Source of the DNA: Streptomyces sp. C10-9-1
GTDB taxonomy: Bacteria; Actinomycetota; Actinomycetes; Streptomycetales; Streptomycetaceae
Direction of reading: 5' to 3'
DNA length: 64,000 bases
Assembly (NCBI RefSeq): GCF_024497955.1
Contig: NZ_JANHKP010000022.1
Span: forward strand, 36,660 to 100,659
The stretch's first letter is position 1. Each line of letters begins with the position of its first letter. Under the pieces are notes generated by a model. The model saw only the letters and a list, made by a program, of their open reading frames with translations, was not told the origin of the DNA and made no database searches. Made by a program: the position numbers and the translations under genes. This document shows, in pieces, positions 18,602-26,951 of the stretch.

Positions 18602-18634
18602 GTGCAGTAGCCCGCTGTCGCGGGCCCACTGCAC
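18602..18634. repeat. Nested hairpin upstream of the enoyl-CoA hydratase ribosome binding site
   Basis: GTGCAGT (18602-18608) pairs with ACTGCAC (18628-18634). Inside it CCCGC (18611-18615) pairs with GCGGG (18620-18624). The structure ends 4 nt before the GGAGG of the next gene. A TACTGT box (18598-18603) overlaps its left arm, so it may be an operator over the transcription start or a mRNA hairpin. Confidence 0.5.
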
Positions 18635-18649
18635 CCACGGAGGCGCCCC

Positions 18650-19441
18650 ATGACTTCGCACGACTCCCTGCTGGACCAGGACGGTGTACGACTCACCGTC
18701 GACGGCGCCGTCGCCACGGTCACGCTGGCCAAGCCGGACAAGCGCAACGCCCAGGACTTCGCTCTCTGGCGGGCGTTGACGCAGGCGGGCCGGTTGCTCC
18801 CGGGCGACGTGCGGATCGTCGTGCTCCGCGGCGAGGGCAAGTCCTTCTCCGCCGGACTCGACCGGCAGGCCTTCACCCCCGAGGGCTTCGACGGCGAGCC
18901 GTCGTTCGTCGACCTGGCCCGCGGCACCGACGCGGAGGTGGACGCCGCCATCGCCTCCTTCCAGGAGGCCTTCACCTGGTGGCGCCGCCCCGACCTCGTC
19001 ACCATCGCCGCCGTCCAGGGCCATGCCATCGGTGCGGGTTTCCAGCTCGCCCTCGCCTGCGACCTGCGGGTGGTGGCCGAGGACGTGCAGTTCGCCATGC
19101 GCGAGACCGCCCTGGGGCTCGTGCCCGACCTCGCGGGCACGAGCCCCCTGGTCGCGCTCGTCGGCTACGCGCGCGCCCTGGAGATCTGCGCCACCGGGCG
19201 CTTCGTCCACGCCGACGAGGCCGAGCGCACGGGCCTGGCCAACCTGGTCGTCCCGGCCGCCGAACTCGACGCCGCCGTCCGCGACCTCGCGGCCGCCCTG
19301 CTCGCCGCCCCGCGCGACGCCGTGGTGGAGACCAAGGCCCTGCTCCAGGGTGCGACCGCCCGCGGCTACGAGGAGCAGCGGGCCGCCGAGCGGGCCGCCC
19401 AGGCCCGCCGGCTGCGCGACCTCGCCGGCCTGTCGGACTGA
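18650..19441 (+). CDS. Enoyl-CoA hydratase/isomerase family protein
   Basis: This 263-residue crotonase-fold protein has the two oxyanion-hole segments GEGKSFSAGLD (about 63-73) and VQGHAIGAGFQLALACD (about 121-137). A glutamate lies in the first acid position (MRETALGLVPD). The usual GGT stretch after it reads LAGTSPL. Members hydrate or isomerise enoyl-CoA thioesters, and the exact substrate is open. It is monocistronic between gbn and the Gls24 module, with GGAGG 6 nt before the ATG. Confidence 0.85.
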   Translation: MTSHDSLLDQDGVRLTVDGAVATVTLAKPDKRNAQDFALWRALTQAGRLLPGDVRIVVLRGEGKSFSAGLDRQAFTPEGFDGEPSFVDLARGTDAEVDAAIASFQEAFTWWRRPDLVTIAAVQGHAIGAGFQLALACDLRVVAEDVQFAMRETALGLVPDLAGTSPLVALVGYARALEICATGRFVHADEAERTGLANLVVPAAELDAAVRDLAAALLAAPRDAVVETKALLQGATARGYEEQRAAERAAQARRLRDLAGLSD

Positions 19442-19686
19442 GGCGGAACGCCCGCCCGGCCCCGGCGGCGACTCCCGGCGGCCGGGTGCGGACGGGGGGA
19501 TTCCTCCGTGCTGCCGCATCCCCGGCGCGCAACGGGGCAGGCGCACATAGTGTGGGCAGGGGCCGGTTCTCCGGCCCGTGCCCACCGCACCCGGTGCGGG
19601 GCGGCAGCCGGCCCGCCCGGTCCCGCAGGGAGGCCGGAGGCCGCCCGGGCGGGCCCATCCGCGGCGCCCCGTGAAAGGACCACGCG

Positions 19687-20178
19687 ATGAGCGAGACAGG
19701 CGAGCGCAACCGGCCCCCGCAGGCGGCCGTCGTCGAGCAGGGGGCCGACACCCCCCGCCGGAGCGCGCCCGGCACACGGGCCGACGCCCAGGTCCGCGGA
19801 CGGACCACGATCGCCGACGGCGTCGTCGAGAAGATCGCCGGGCTCGCGGCGCGCGACGTCGTCGGCGTCCACACCATGGGCAGCGGCGTCTCCCGCACCT
19901 TCGGCGCCGTGCGCGACCGGGTTCCCGGTGCGGGCGGCAGGTCCGGTCCGGCACGCGGGGTCAAGGCCGAGGTGGGGGAGGTGCAGACCGCGCTCGACCT
20001 GGAGATCGTCGTCGACTACGGCGTCTCCATCGCCGACGTGGCCCGGGCCGTCCGGGAGAACGTCGTCTCCGCGGTCGAGCGCATGACGGGCCTGGAGGTC
20101 GTCGAGGTCAACATCGCGGTGAGCGACGTCAAGCTCCCCGACGAGGACGACGACGAGCCCGAACCCCGTATCCAGTAG
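19687..20178 (+). CDS. Asp23/Gls24 family envelope stress protein, first copy
   Basis: This 163-residue cytoplasmic protein has an Asp23/Gls24 domain after a 40-residue polar N-terminus. The conserved start TTIADGVVEKIAGLAARDVVGVH and the end VVEVNIAVSDVKLPDE are visible. In Firmicutes Asp23 is tethered to the membrane by AmaP and modulates cell-wall stress. An AmaP-like gene lies four genes downstream here. It heads a tight plus-strand operon. Confidence 0.85.
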   Translation: MSETGERNRPPQAAVVEQGADTPRRSAPGTRADAQVRGRTTIADGVVEKIAGLAARDVVGVHTMGSGVSRTFGAVRDRVPGAGGRSGPARGVKAEVGEVQTALDLEIVVDYGVSIADVARAVRENVVSAVERMTGLEVVEVNIAVSDVKLPDEDDDEPEPRIQ

Positions 20179-20204
20179 CACCGGGTCCAGGAGAGGAGTC
20201 CACG

Positions 20205-20390
20205 ATGAGCATGGCGGTCGTCGGCATGGTCGCCGGCATGGCTCTCGGATTCGCCGGGTACTTCGGCGGGTTCGGGGCGTTCCTTCTCGTCGCCGCGCTG
20301 GGAGCGGTCGGGTTCGTGGTCGGCCGCTTCGTCGAGGGCGACCTCGACATCGGCGACTTCCTCCGCGGCCGCGGCAACGGGCGGCGGTGA
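20205..20390 (+). CDS. DUF2273-like small membrane protein
   Basis: This 61-residue protein has one long or two short glycine-rich hydrophobic segments (about 3-42), then an acidic-basic tail GDLDIGDFLRGRGNGRR. DUF2273 proteins are the usual companions of Asp23 and AmaP in Firmicutes and probably help anchor the complex. Assignment here rests on size, shape and context rather than on strong motifs. GAGGAG lies 7 nt before the ATG. Confidence 0.7.
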   Translation: MSMAVVGMVAGMALGFAGYFGGFGAFLLVAALGAVGFVVGRFVEGDLDIGDFLRGRGNGRR

Positions 20391-20396
20391 TCCGCC

Positions 20397-20765
20397 GTGG
20401 CCGGGGGTGAGCCCGCACCGACCCGCCCACGCCGGGTCGCCCCCGCCGAGCGGGGGTCGACCACCGTGGCGGACCGGGTCGTCGCCAAGATCGCCACCCG
20501 GGCGGCCCGGGAGGCCCTGCCCGTCCCCGAGGGCGGCGCGGCCCCGCACGCCATGGTGGTGGTGCACCACGGCGCGGCCCGCATCAGGATCAGCCTGGAA
20601 CTCGACTACCCCTGCGACATCGGGGGCCGGTGCGCCCGCGTGCGGCGGCACGTCGCACGCCGGGTACGGGAACTCGCGGACATGGAGGTGCCGGAAGTGG
20701 CCGTCCAGGTCGAGCGGCTGCACTCCGCTCCGCAGCACGCCACCGCGGAGGGGAGGCTCCGGTGA
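20397..20765 (+). CDS. Asp23/Gls24 family protein, second shorter copy
   Basis: This 122-residue protein has the same STTVADRVVAKIATRAAREAL start and a ...VRELADMEVPEVAVQVERL end as the first Asp23 protein, but a shorter central part. The two copies may form a mixed oligomer at the membrane. The GTG at 20397 follows the small membrane gene by 6 nt, and its stop overlaps the next start as GTGA. Confidence 0.75.
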   Translation: MAGGEPAPTRPRRVAPAERGSTTVADRVVAKIATRAAREALPVPEGGAAPHAMVVVHHGAARIRISLELDYPCDIGGRCARVRRHVARRVRELADMEVPEVAVQVERLHSAPQHATAEGRLR

Positions 20766-21412
20766 GCGCCGACGCGCCCGGGGGAACCCCCGCCGAGGAG
20801 GCGGCCCCGGCCGCGGCCCGGCCGCCCGCCGCCCGCGGCCGCGCTCCCGCGGAGCCCTCAGGGCCCCGGGCCGGGCGCTTCTGGTCCGCCCGCAGGGTGC
20901 CCGCCGCCGTACTCGCGCTGGTCCTCCTCGGCGCCACCGGCCTGCTGCTGTACGACGTCGCCGCCGTCCGCGCCGACCGCCCGGCGATGCACTGGCGGCG
21001 CGCACTCGCCGACCACCTGGACCGCTGGCGCCTGGACGAGGTGGCCGTCCTCGCCGTCGCGGCCGCCGTGGTGCTCCTCGGGCTCTGGCTCCTCGTCCTC
21101 GCCGCCACACCCGGCCTGCGCGCCGTCCTGCCCATGCGGCGCGACCGTCCCGGGGTGTGTGCCGGACTCGACCGCGAAGCGGCCGCGCTGGTGCTGCGCG
21201 ACCGTGCCGTGGAGGTCTCCGGGGTGCAGTCGGCGAAGGTGCGGGTCGGCCGGGGCAGGGCCACCGTCCGCGCCCGCTCCCACTTCCGCGAACTCGACGA
21301 GGTGCGCGCCGACCTCGACACCGCGCTCGCCATCGGCCTGCGGGAGCTCGGCCTCGCCCGCCCCTGCGTCCTCACCGTCCACGTCACCCGCCCCACGGGG
21401 AGGAAGGCATGA
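20762..21412 (+). CDS. DUF6286-type membrane protein of the Asp23 module
   Basis: This 216-residue protein has a Pro/Ala-rich cytoplasmic N-terminus, two transmembrane helices (about 48-67 and 91-112), and a soluble C-terminal domain of about 95 residues with alternating strands (AVEVSGVQSAKVRVGRGRATVRA). The soluble part resembles the membrane-linked domain of AmaP-like proteins. It overlaps both neighbours by 4 nt, so the operon is strictly coupled. Molecular role unknown. Confidence 0.7.
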   Translation: MSADAPGGTPAEEAAPAAARPPAARGRAPAEPSGPRAGRFWSARRVPAAVLALVLLGATGLLLYDVAAVRADRPAMHWRRALADHLDRWRLDEVAVLAVAAAVVLLGLWLLVLAATPGLRAVLPMRRDRPGVCAGLDREAAALVLRDRAVEVSGVQSAKVRVGRGRATVRARSHFRELDEVRADLDTALAIGLRELGLARPCVLTVHVTRPTGRKA

Positions 21413-21999
21413 GACGCATGCTCCCGGTGGCCAACCGCGTGCTGCTGGCCCTGGCGGGCCTCGCGCTGGTCGCGGCCGGCGGCGCCGTCCTCGCCGCCGG
21501 AGCCGGACTCGACGTCCCCTCCTGGTGGCCCTGGTCCGGTCCCTCCGACGTCCTGCTCAGCGACGCGGACCGGGCGCGGTGGCGGTCGGAGGGCTGGTGG
21601 TGGCCCGTCGTCATCGGCGTCCTGGCGCTCGCCTTGCTGCTCGCCCTGTGGTGGCTGCTCGCGCAGCTGCGGCGCGCACGGCTCGCCGAGATCCTGGTGG
21701 ACAGCGGCGACGGAGAAGGGGCCGTGCTGCGCGGCCGGGCCCTCGAAGAGGTGATGCGGAGCGAGGCCGAGTCGATGGCGGGCGTCTCCCGGGCCGCGGT
21801 AGCGCTCACCGGGCGCCGCCGCACCGCGCCGGGTGCACGCGTGCTGCTGCACCTCGAAGCGCACGCCTCACCCGAGGAGGTCCTCTCCGGTCTGGCCGAC
21901 GGCGCCCTCGGCAACGCCCGCACCTCGACCGGCCTCGCCGCGCTGCCGGCCGAGGCGAGGCTGCGGGCCTCCAGGCACCGGGCCCAGCGGGTCAGCTGA
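21409..21999 (+). CDS. amaP: AmaP-like alkaline shock response membrane anchor protein
   Basis: This 196-residue protein has two transmembrane helices (about 9-32 and 63-86) followed by a cytoplasmic domain of about 110 residues (ILVDSGDGEGAVLRGRALEEVM...). AmaP anchors Asp23 to the membrane in Staphylococcus aureus. The topology and gene neighbourhood match, although sequence likeness across phyla is low. It is the last gene of the five-gene operon and converges on an SDR gene. Confidence 0.7.
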   Translation: MRRMLPVANRVLLALAGLALVAAGGAVLAAGAGLDVPSWWPWSGPSDVLLSDADRARWRSEGWWWPVVIGVLALALLLALWWLLAQLRRARLAEILVDSGDGEGAVLRGRALEEVMRSEAESMAGVSRAAVALTGRRRTAPGARVLLHLEAHASPEEVLSGLADGALGNARTSTGLAALPAEARLRASRHRAQRVS

Positions 22000-22022
22000 G
22001 CCGAGGTCGCGCCGCGGGACCG

Positions 22023-22778
22023 TCAGAAGCCGCGCCGTGCGCCGCCGTCCACCGGCAGCATGACCCCGGTCAGATACGAGGCCGCCGGGGACAGCAGGAA
22101 CGCCGCCACGGCCCCGAACTCCCCGGGCGTGCCGTAGCGCCGCAGCGGGATGGCGGCCTCACCGGCCGCCCGGGCGGCCTCGGCGTCGCCGGAGAGCGCG
22201 TCCAGCTCCCGGACGCGGTCGGTGTCGATACGGGAGGGCAGCAGCCCCACCACGCGGATGCCGCGCGGCCCCAGCTCGTCGGCGAGGGACTTCGCGAAAC
22301 CGGCGAGCCCCGGCCGCAGGCCGTTGGAGACCGTCAGACCCGCGATCGGCTCGTGGACGGAGGCGGACAGCACGAAGCCGATCACCCCGCCCTCGGAGAG
22401 TTCGGCCGCGGCCGTGCGGGCGAGCCGCACCGCCCCCAGGAACACCGACTCGAAGGCCGAGCGCCACTGCTCGTCCGTGTTGTCCGCCACGAAGCCCGGC
22501 GCCGGGCCGCCCACGCTGATCAGCACCCCGTCGAACCGCCCGAAGTGCTCCCTGGCCGCGGCCACGGCGCGCTCCGCAGCGGCGGGCTCGGCGTTGTCCG
22601 AGGCCAGGCCCACCGCACCCGGGCCGAGGGCGGCGGCCGCGTCGGCGACCGCCGCCGCGTCGCGGCCGGTGACCACCACCCGCGCCCCCTCGGCGACCAG
22701 AGCCGCGGCGGAGGCGCGGCCCAGGCCCCGGGAGGCACCGGTGACGACGAAGACGCGGTCCTTCAGTCCAAGATCCAT
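22023..22778 (-). CDS. SDR family oxidoreductase
   Basis: This 251-residue short-chain dehydrogenase has the cofactor motif TGASRGLG (about 13-20) and the mid-strand block ISVGGPAPG in place of NNAG. A serine lies in LSASV, but no canonical YxxxK: the expected tyrosine region reads VSNGLRPGLAGFAKSL, with N in place of Y. The C-terminus has SPAASYLTGVMLPVDGG. The loss of the catalytic tyrosine suggests altered chemistry or a divergent class. ATG at 22778 follows a CAGGAT box by 7 nt. Confidence 0.8.
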   Translation of the reverse strand: MDLGLKDRVFVVTGASRGLGRASAAALVAEGARVVVTGRDAAAVADAAAALGPGAVGLASDNAEPAAAERAVAAAREHFGRFDGVLISVGGPAPGFVADNTDEQWRSAFESVFLGAVRLARTAAAELSEGGVIGFVLSASVHEPIAGLTVSNGLRPGLAGFAKSLADELGPRGIRVVGLLPSRIDTDRVRELDALSGDAEAARAAGEAAIPLRRYGTPGEFGAVAAFLLSPAASYLTGVMLPVDGGARRGF

Positions 22779-22783
22779 GCGCC

Positions 22784-24568
22784 CTATCCTGCCTCGTCGT
22801 GCCGGGCGAGTGCGAGGGCCGTGTTGACCAGGCCGATGTGACTGAACGCCTGCGGGTAGTTGCCCAGCAGGCGCTCGGCCACCGGGTCGTACTCCTCGGA
22901 CAGCAGACCCACGTCGTTGCGCAGCGCCAGCAGCTGCTCGAACAGCTCGCGGGCCTCCTCGTGGCGGCCCGCCATGCACAGGGCGTCGGTCAGCCAGAAG
23001 GAGCAGGCGAGGAACGTGCCCTCGCTGCCGGGCAGCCCGTCCACCCCGGCACCCACCGTGCTGTAGCGCCGCACCAGGGGCCCGTCGGCCAGCTCCCGCC
23101 GGACCGCCTCGATGGTGCCCAGCACCCGCGGGTCGTCACCCGGGAGGAAGCCGACGTGCGGGATCAGCAGCGTGGCCGCGTCCAGCTCCTCGGAGCCGTA
23201 GGACTGGGTGAAGGTGTTGCGCACCGGGTCGTAGCCCTTCTCGCACACCTCCCGGTGCACCTCGTCGCGCATGGCGCGCCAGCGGGCCACCTCCCCGGGC
23301 AGCGAGCGGTCCGTCTCCAGGGTGCGCACCGCCCGGTCGGCGGCCGCCCAGGCCATCACCTTGGAGTGGACGAAGTGGCGGCGCGGGCCGCGGACCTCCC
23401 ACAGCCCCTCGTCGGGCTGGCGCCAGGTGGACTCCAGGAAGCCCAGCAGGCTCAGCTGGATGTTCCACGCGTGCCGCTCGGCGGGGAGGCCGGCCTGGCG
23501 GCACACGAACAGGGAGTCGATCACCTCGCCGTAGACGTCCAGCTGGAGCTGGGTCGCGGCCTCGTTGCCGACCCGGACCGGCACCGCCCCGCCGTAGCCG
23601 CCCAGCCACTCCACCTCGAACTCGGGAAGCCGGCGCTCGCCCGCGATGCCGTACATGATCTGCAGGTCGGCGGGGTCGCCGGCCACCGCGCGCAGCAGCC
23701 AGTCCCGCCAGGCGGCGGCCTCCTCGTGGTAGCCCGCCGCCACCAGCGACCCCAGGGTCAGTGCGGAGTCCCGCAGCCAGCAGAAGCGGTAGTCCCAGTT
23801 GCGCACCCCGCCGAGCTCCTCCGGGAGCGAGGTGGTCGGGGCCGCCACGATGCCGCCCGTCGGGGCGTAGGTGAGTGCCTTCAGGGTGATCAGGGAGCGC
23901 ACCACCGCCTCGCGGTAGGGGCCGCGGTAGCCGCACACCGAGGCCCATGCGGTCCAGTCCTCCAGCGTGTGGCGCAGCGACTCGTGGGGGTCGATGAGCG
24001 GGGGCCGGGACTTGTGCGAGGGGTGCCAGGTGAGGACGAAGGCGACCGACTCGCCCGCCGCCACCGTGAACGAGGAGCAGGTGCTGAACTGCTGGCCCCA
24101 CGTCTTGACCTGGGGTTCGCTGCGCAGCCACACCGCGTCGGGGCCTGCCACCGCCACCCGGTGCCCGTCCGTCCGGCGCATCCACGGCACCACGGAGCCG
24201 TAGTCGAAGCGCAGCCGCAGTGTCGCGGCCATCTCGACGCTGCCGGTGACGCCCTCCACGATCCGCACCAGGTCGGGGGCCTCGTCGCGCTGGGGCATGA
24301 AGTCGAGGACCCGCACCGTGCCCGTGCGGGTCTCCCACACCGACTCCAGGACGAGCGAGTCCCCGACGTAGCCGCGCCGGGTGCACCGCCCGGCGCCCCG
24401 GGGCGCGATCCTCCAGTGGCCGTTCTCCTCGTTGCCCACGAGTGCGGCGAAGCAGGCCGCGGAGTCGAACCGCGGCAGGCACAGCCAGTCGACGGAGCCG
24501 GTCGCGGAGACCAGCGCGGCCGTCTGGAGGTCGCCGATGAGGGCGTAGTCCTCGATGCGTAGGGTCAC
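22784..24568 (-). CDS. Glycoside hydrolase family 15 protein (glucoamylase/trehalase-like)
   Basis: This 594-residue cytoplasmic protein with no signal peptide has an N-terminal beta-sandwich and an (alpha/alpha)6 barrel. Diagnostic GH15 segments are IGDLQTAALVSATGSVDWLCLP at the start, GGVRNWDYRFCWLRDS in the middle, and SEGTFLACSFWL near the end, which carries the likely catalytic base. Actinobacterial members are often trehalases or glucoamylases acting on intracellular glucans. It lies 30 nt downstream of SURF1 and 5 nt upstream of the SDR start. Confidence 0.88.
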   Translation of the reverse strand: MTLRIEDYALIGDLQTAALVSATGSVDWLCLPRFDSAACFAALVGNEENGHWRIAPRGAGRCTRRGYVGDSLVLESVWETRTGTVRVLDFMPQRDEAPDLVRIVEGVTGSVEMAATLRLRFDYGSVVPWMRRTDGHRVAVAGPDAVWLRSEPQVKTWGQQFSTCSSFTVAAGESVAFVLTWHPSHKSRPPLIDPHESLRHTLEDWTAWASVCGYRGPYREAVVRSLITLKALTYAPTGGIVAAPTTSLPEELGGVRNWDYRFCWLRDSALTLGSLVAAGYHEEAAAWRDWLLRAVAGDPADLQIMYGIAGERRLPEFEVEWLGGYGGAVPVRVGNEAATQLQLDVYGEVIDSLFVCRQAGLPAERHAWNIQLSLLGFLESTWRQPDEGLWEVRGPRRHFVHSKVMAWAAADRAVRTLETDRSLPGEVARWRAMRDEVHREVCEKGYDPVRNTFTQSYGSEELDAATLLIPHVGFLPGDDPRVLGTIEAVRRELADGPLVRRYSTVGAGVDGLPGSEGTFLACSFWLTDALCMAGRHEEARELFEQLLALRNDVGLLSEEYDPVAERLLGNYPQAFSHIGLVNTALALARHDEAG

Positions 24569-24598
24569 GCTCTGGCGTGTTCCCGGCGGAGTCGGCCG

Positions 24599-25387
24599 TC
24601 AACCAGCGGCGGGGGCGGGCTCCGGGGTGCCGGGCTTCCGCGCCGCGGCCCGGTCCCGCAGCTCACGGCGGACGAGGACCACCCAGCCGACGGGCACCCC
24701 GGCGGCGAACAGCCACCACTGGACGGCGTAGGCCATGTGGGCGCCGATCGAGTCGTGGTCCGGCGCGGGGATCTGCTCGGGCCCCTCGGGGCCGGACTGC
24801 GGGTCCGTCAGCTCCAGATAGCCGCCGAGGACCTCGCGGTCCAGCCGCTCGGCCTGCTGCGCACTGCTGATGAGCATCACCTGGCGCGGGGGGAGCCCGG
24901 CCAGGTCCTTGATCCCGCTGGTGCCGGTCGTCTCGTCGGCCTTCAGCCGCCCCGTGACCGTGACGGTGCCCCGCGGCGGGGGCGGCACCTCGGGGAACGC
25001 CGTCTGGTCGGCCCCGAAGGGGACCCAGCCGCGGTTGACGAGCACGGCACGGCCGTCCGCCAGCACCAGGGGGGTCAGCACATGGAACCCGACCCTGTCC
25101 TCGGTGTTGGTGCGCCGCCGCACCACGACCTCGCCCTCGGTGTCGAAGGTGCCCGTGGCCCGCGCGGCGCGCCAGTAGTCGGCCCGCGGGACGGTGTGGC
25201 CCGGCGAGGTGAGCTCCTCGACGGGGACCGGTGCCGCGGCCAGGCTGTCGGCGATCAGTCCGTTCTGCGCGACCCGGCGCTCATGGCGGTGGAACTGCCA
25301 GAAGCCCAGCTCGACCATCGAGGGGACGAGGACGAGGGCGATCAGGGTGAGGATCACCCACTGCCGGGTCAACAGGAAGCGGTACAC
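24599..25387 (-). CDS. SURF1 family cytochrome c oxidase assembly protein
   Basis: This 262-residue protein has a transmembrane helix at each end (about 11-30 and 220-240), the classic SURF1 topology. Conserved pieces are LGFWQFHRHERR, the RADYWRAARATGTFD block and VLVNRGWVPFG. SURF1 assists haem a insertion into cytochrome aa3 oxidase. The partner genes are not in this window. It starts with GTG. Confidence 0.88.
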   Translation of the reverse strand: MYRFLLTRQWVILTLIALVLVPSMVELGFWQFHRHERRVAQNGLIADSLAAAPVPVEELTSPGHTVPRADYWRAARATGTFDTEGEVVVRRRTNTEDRVGFHVLTPLVLADGRAVLVNRGWVPFGADQTAFPEVPPPPRGTVTVTGRLKADETTGTSGIKDLAGLPPRQVMLISSAQQAERLDREVLGGYLELTDPQSGPEGPEQIPAPDHDSIGAHMAYAVQWWLFAAGVPVGWVVLVRRELRDRAAARKPGTPEPAPAAG

Positions 25388-25490
25388 GGCTCGACGGTAC
25401 CCGGCGCGCCGCGGCCCCCGGACGAGGGGGTCTCGTCCGGGGGCCGTGAGCGCCGGGGGAGCCTCGCCCCCGGGGGCGGGCTCCCGTGTC

Positions 25491-25724
25491 TCACACCCGG
25501 TCGACGATGCCGGCCCTCCCCTCCGCCCTGGCGCAGTGGGCGCCGCAGTACCAGTGGCCCTCGGCCTCCACGCCCTGGCCGATGATCTGGACCCGGCAGT
25601 GCTCGCAGATGGGTGCCATGCGGTGGATGGCGCAGGAGAAGCAGTCGAAGACGTGCACCGCGCCCTGCGCGTGCACCTCGAAGGACATGCCGTAGTCGTT
25701 TCCGCAAACCTCGCAACGTGCCAT
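25491..25724 (-). CDS. Cysteine-rich small zinc-binding-type protein
   Basis: This 77-residue protein has four paired Cys motifs: CEVC near the N-terminus, CFSC followed by H, CEHC, and CGAHC near the end. The pattern suggests two zinc ribbons. It has no signal peptide or membrane helix. I do not recognise a characterised function. It is separated from the downstream SURF1 by about 100 nt and from the exonuclease upstream by 64 nt. Confidence 0.75.
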   Translation of the reverse strand: MARCEVCGNDYGMSFEVHAQGAVHVFDCFSCAIHRMAPICEHCRVQIIGQGVEAEGHWYCGAHCARAEGRAGIVDRV

Positions 25725-25788
25725 GCGCCTCAGGGTGAAACGCCCGGGCCGCCCCGGGCGAGCGGCCCGGGGGCGAGTCGCCGCGCAT

Positions 25789-26808
25789 TCACTCCGATGC
25801 GGGTGCCTGCGGCGGGGGAGCGGCCGGGGCGCGGCGCCCGCCCGGCGCGGGGGCCACGTCCCGCAGCGCCTGCGTGAAGGCCGCCTCGTCGAGGACGGGG
25901 GTGCCGAAGGCCGCCGCCTTGACCGCCTTGGAGGTGGCGGCGCCCGGGTCGTTGGTGACCAGCAGGCTCGTCAGCCGCGACACGCTCGTCGCCACGTGCA
26001 GGCCGGCCTCCACCGCCCGGTCCTCCAGCAGCTCCCGCTCGGTCGAGGTGTCGCCGGAGAAGGCCACCCGCATGCCCTGCACCAGCGGCCCGCCGGCCGT
26101 GTAGCGGCCCGGGTTCGGGTACGGGCACGGCGGGCGCTTGCGGGACGGGCGCCAGCTGCGGTGCCCGTGGGACGCCTGGTACCCCACACGCGCCGGGGCG
26201 GCGGTGTCCGTCCACTCCGTCAGCGGGCGGCACTCCAGCAGCGGCAGCCGCACACCGCCCCGCGCGGCCGCGTGCAGGCTGGGACGGAAGGCCTCGGCGA
26301 GCACCCGCGCGTCGTCCAGCGCGTGGTGGGCGCGCTGCTGCACCACCCCGAAGTGCGCGGCCAGCGACTCCAGCTTGAGGTTCGGCAGCGGCAGCCGGAG
26401 CTCCTTCGCCAGGGCGATGGTGCACAGCCGCTGGCGGGTCGGGGCCTCGCCGCGGGCGCGCGCGTACTCCCGGGCGATCATGTTCCAGTCGAAGGCGGCG
26501 TTGTGCGCGACGAGGACCCGGCCCGCCAGGCGCGAGGCGAACTCCCCGGCGATCTCGCCGAACAGCGGCGCCCCCCGGAGCACCTCGCTCGTCAGCCCGT
26601 GGATCCACACCGGCCCCGGGTCCCGCTCCGGGTCGACCAGGGTGTACCAGTGGTCCTCGACCTCGCCCCGGGCGTCGAGCCGGTAGACGGCGGCCGAGAC
26701 GATCCGGTCGTCCCGGGCGAGCCCCGTGGTCTCCACGTCGACGACCGCGTACCCCTCGGGGTAGGCGGTCGGCCAGGTCGTCGCTGCGGTCGTTCGGTCG
26801 TCGAGCAT
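25789..26808 (-). CDS. DEDDh 3'-5' exonuclease with C-terminal BRCT domain
   Basis: This 339-residue protein has an N-terminal exonuclease domain like DnaQ epsilon. The DEDDh motifs are VDVETTGL, HNAAFDWNM and HHALDDA. The middle carries a basic stretch, and the C-terminal 80 residues (QGMRVAFSGDTS, LLVTNDPGAATSK, AAAFGTPVLDEAAF) form a BRCT domain. A role in DNA repair or proofreading is inferred. The ATG at 26808 is preferred; a GTG 6 nt upstream is an alternative. Confidence 0.85.
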   Translation of the reverse strand: MLDDRTTAATTWPTAYPEGYAVVDVETTGLARDDRIVSAAVYRLDARGEVEDHWYTLVDPERDPGPVWIHGLTSEVLRGAPLFGEIAGEFASRLAGRVLVAHNAAFDWNMIAREYARARGEAPTRQRLCTIALAKELRLPLPNLKLESLAAHFGVVQQRAHHALDDARVLAEAFRPSLHAAARGGVRLPLLECRPLTEWTDTAAPARVGYQASHGHRSWRPSRKRPPCPYPNPGRYTAGGPLVQGMRVAFSGDTSTERELLEDRAVEAGLHVATSVSRLTSLLVTNDPGAATSKAVKAAAFGTPVLDEAAFTQALRDVAPAPGGRRAPAAPPPQAPASE

Positions 26809-26951
26809 GGTCACAGAGAATACGGGCCGCCGCCGACAGCACTCGACCCCCCGGTGCGCCCCGCCCCGGTCCCCGCCGAGGCGGCGCAAGACCGCCGTGC
26901 CCCCAGCGGGTTGACGCACCCCGGGCCGGGCCGGGATGAGACGCTGTCCCC

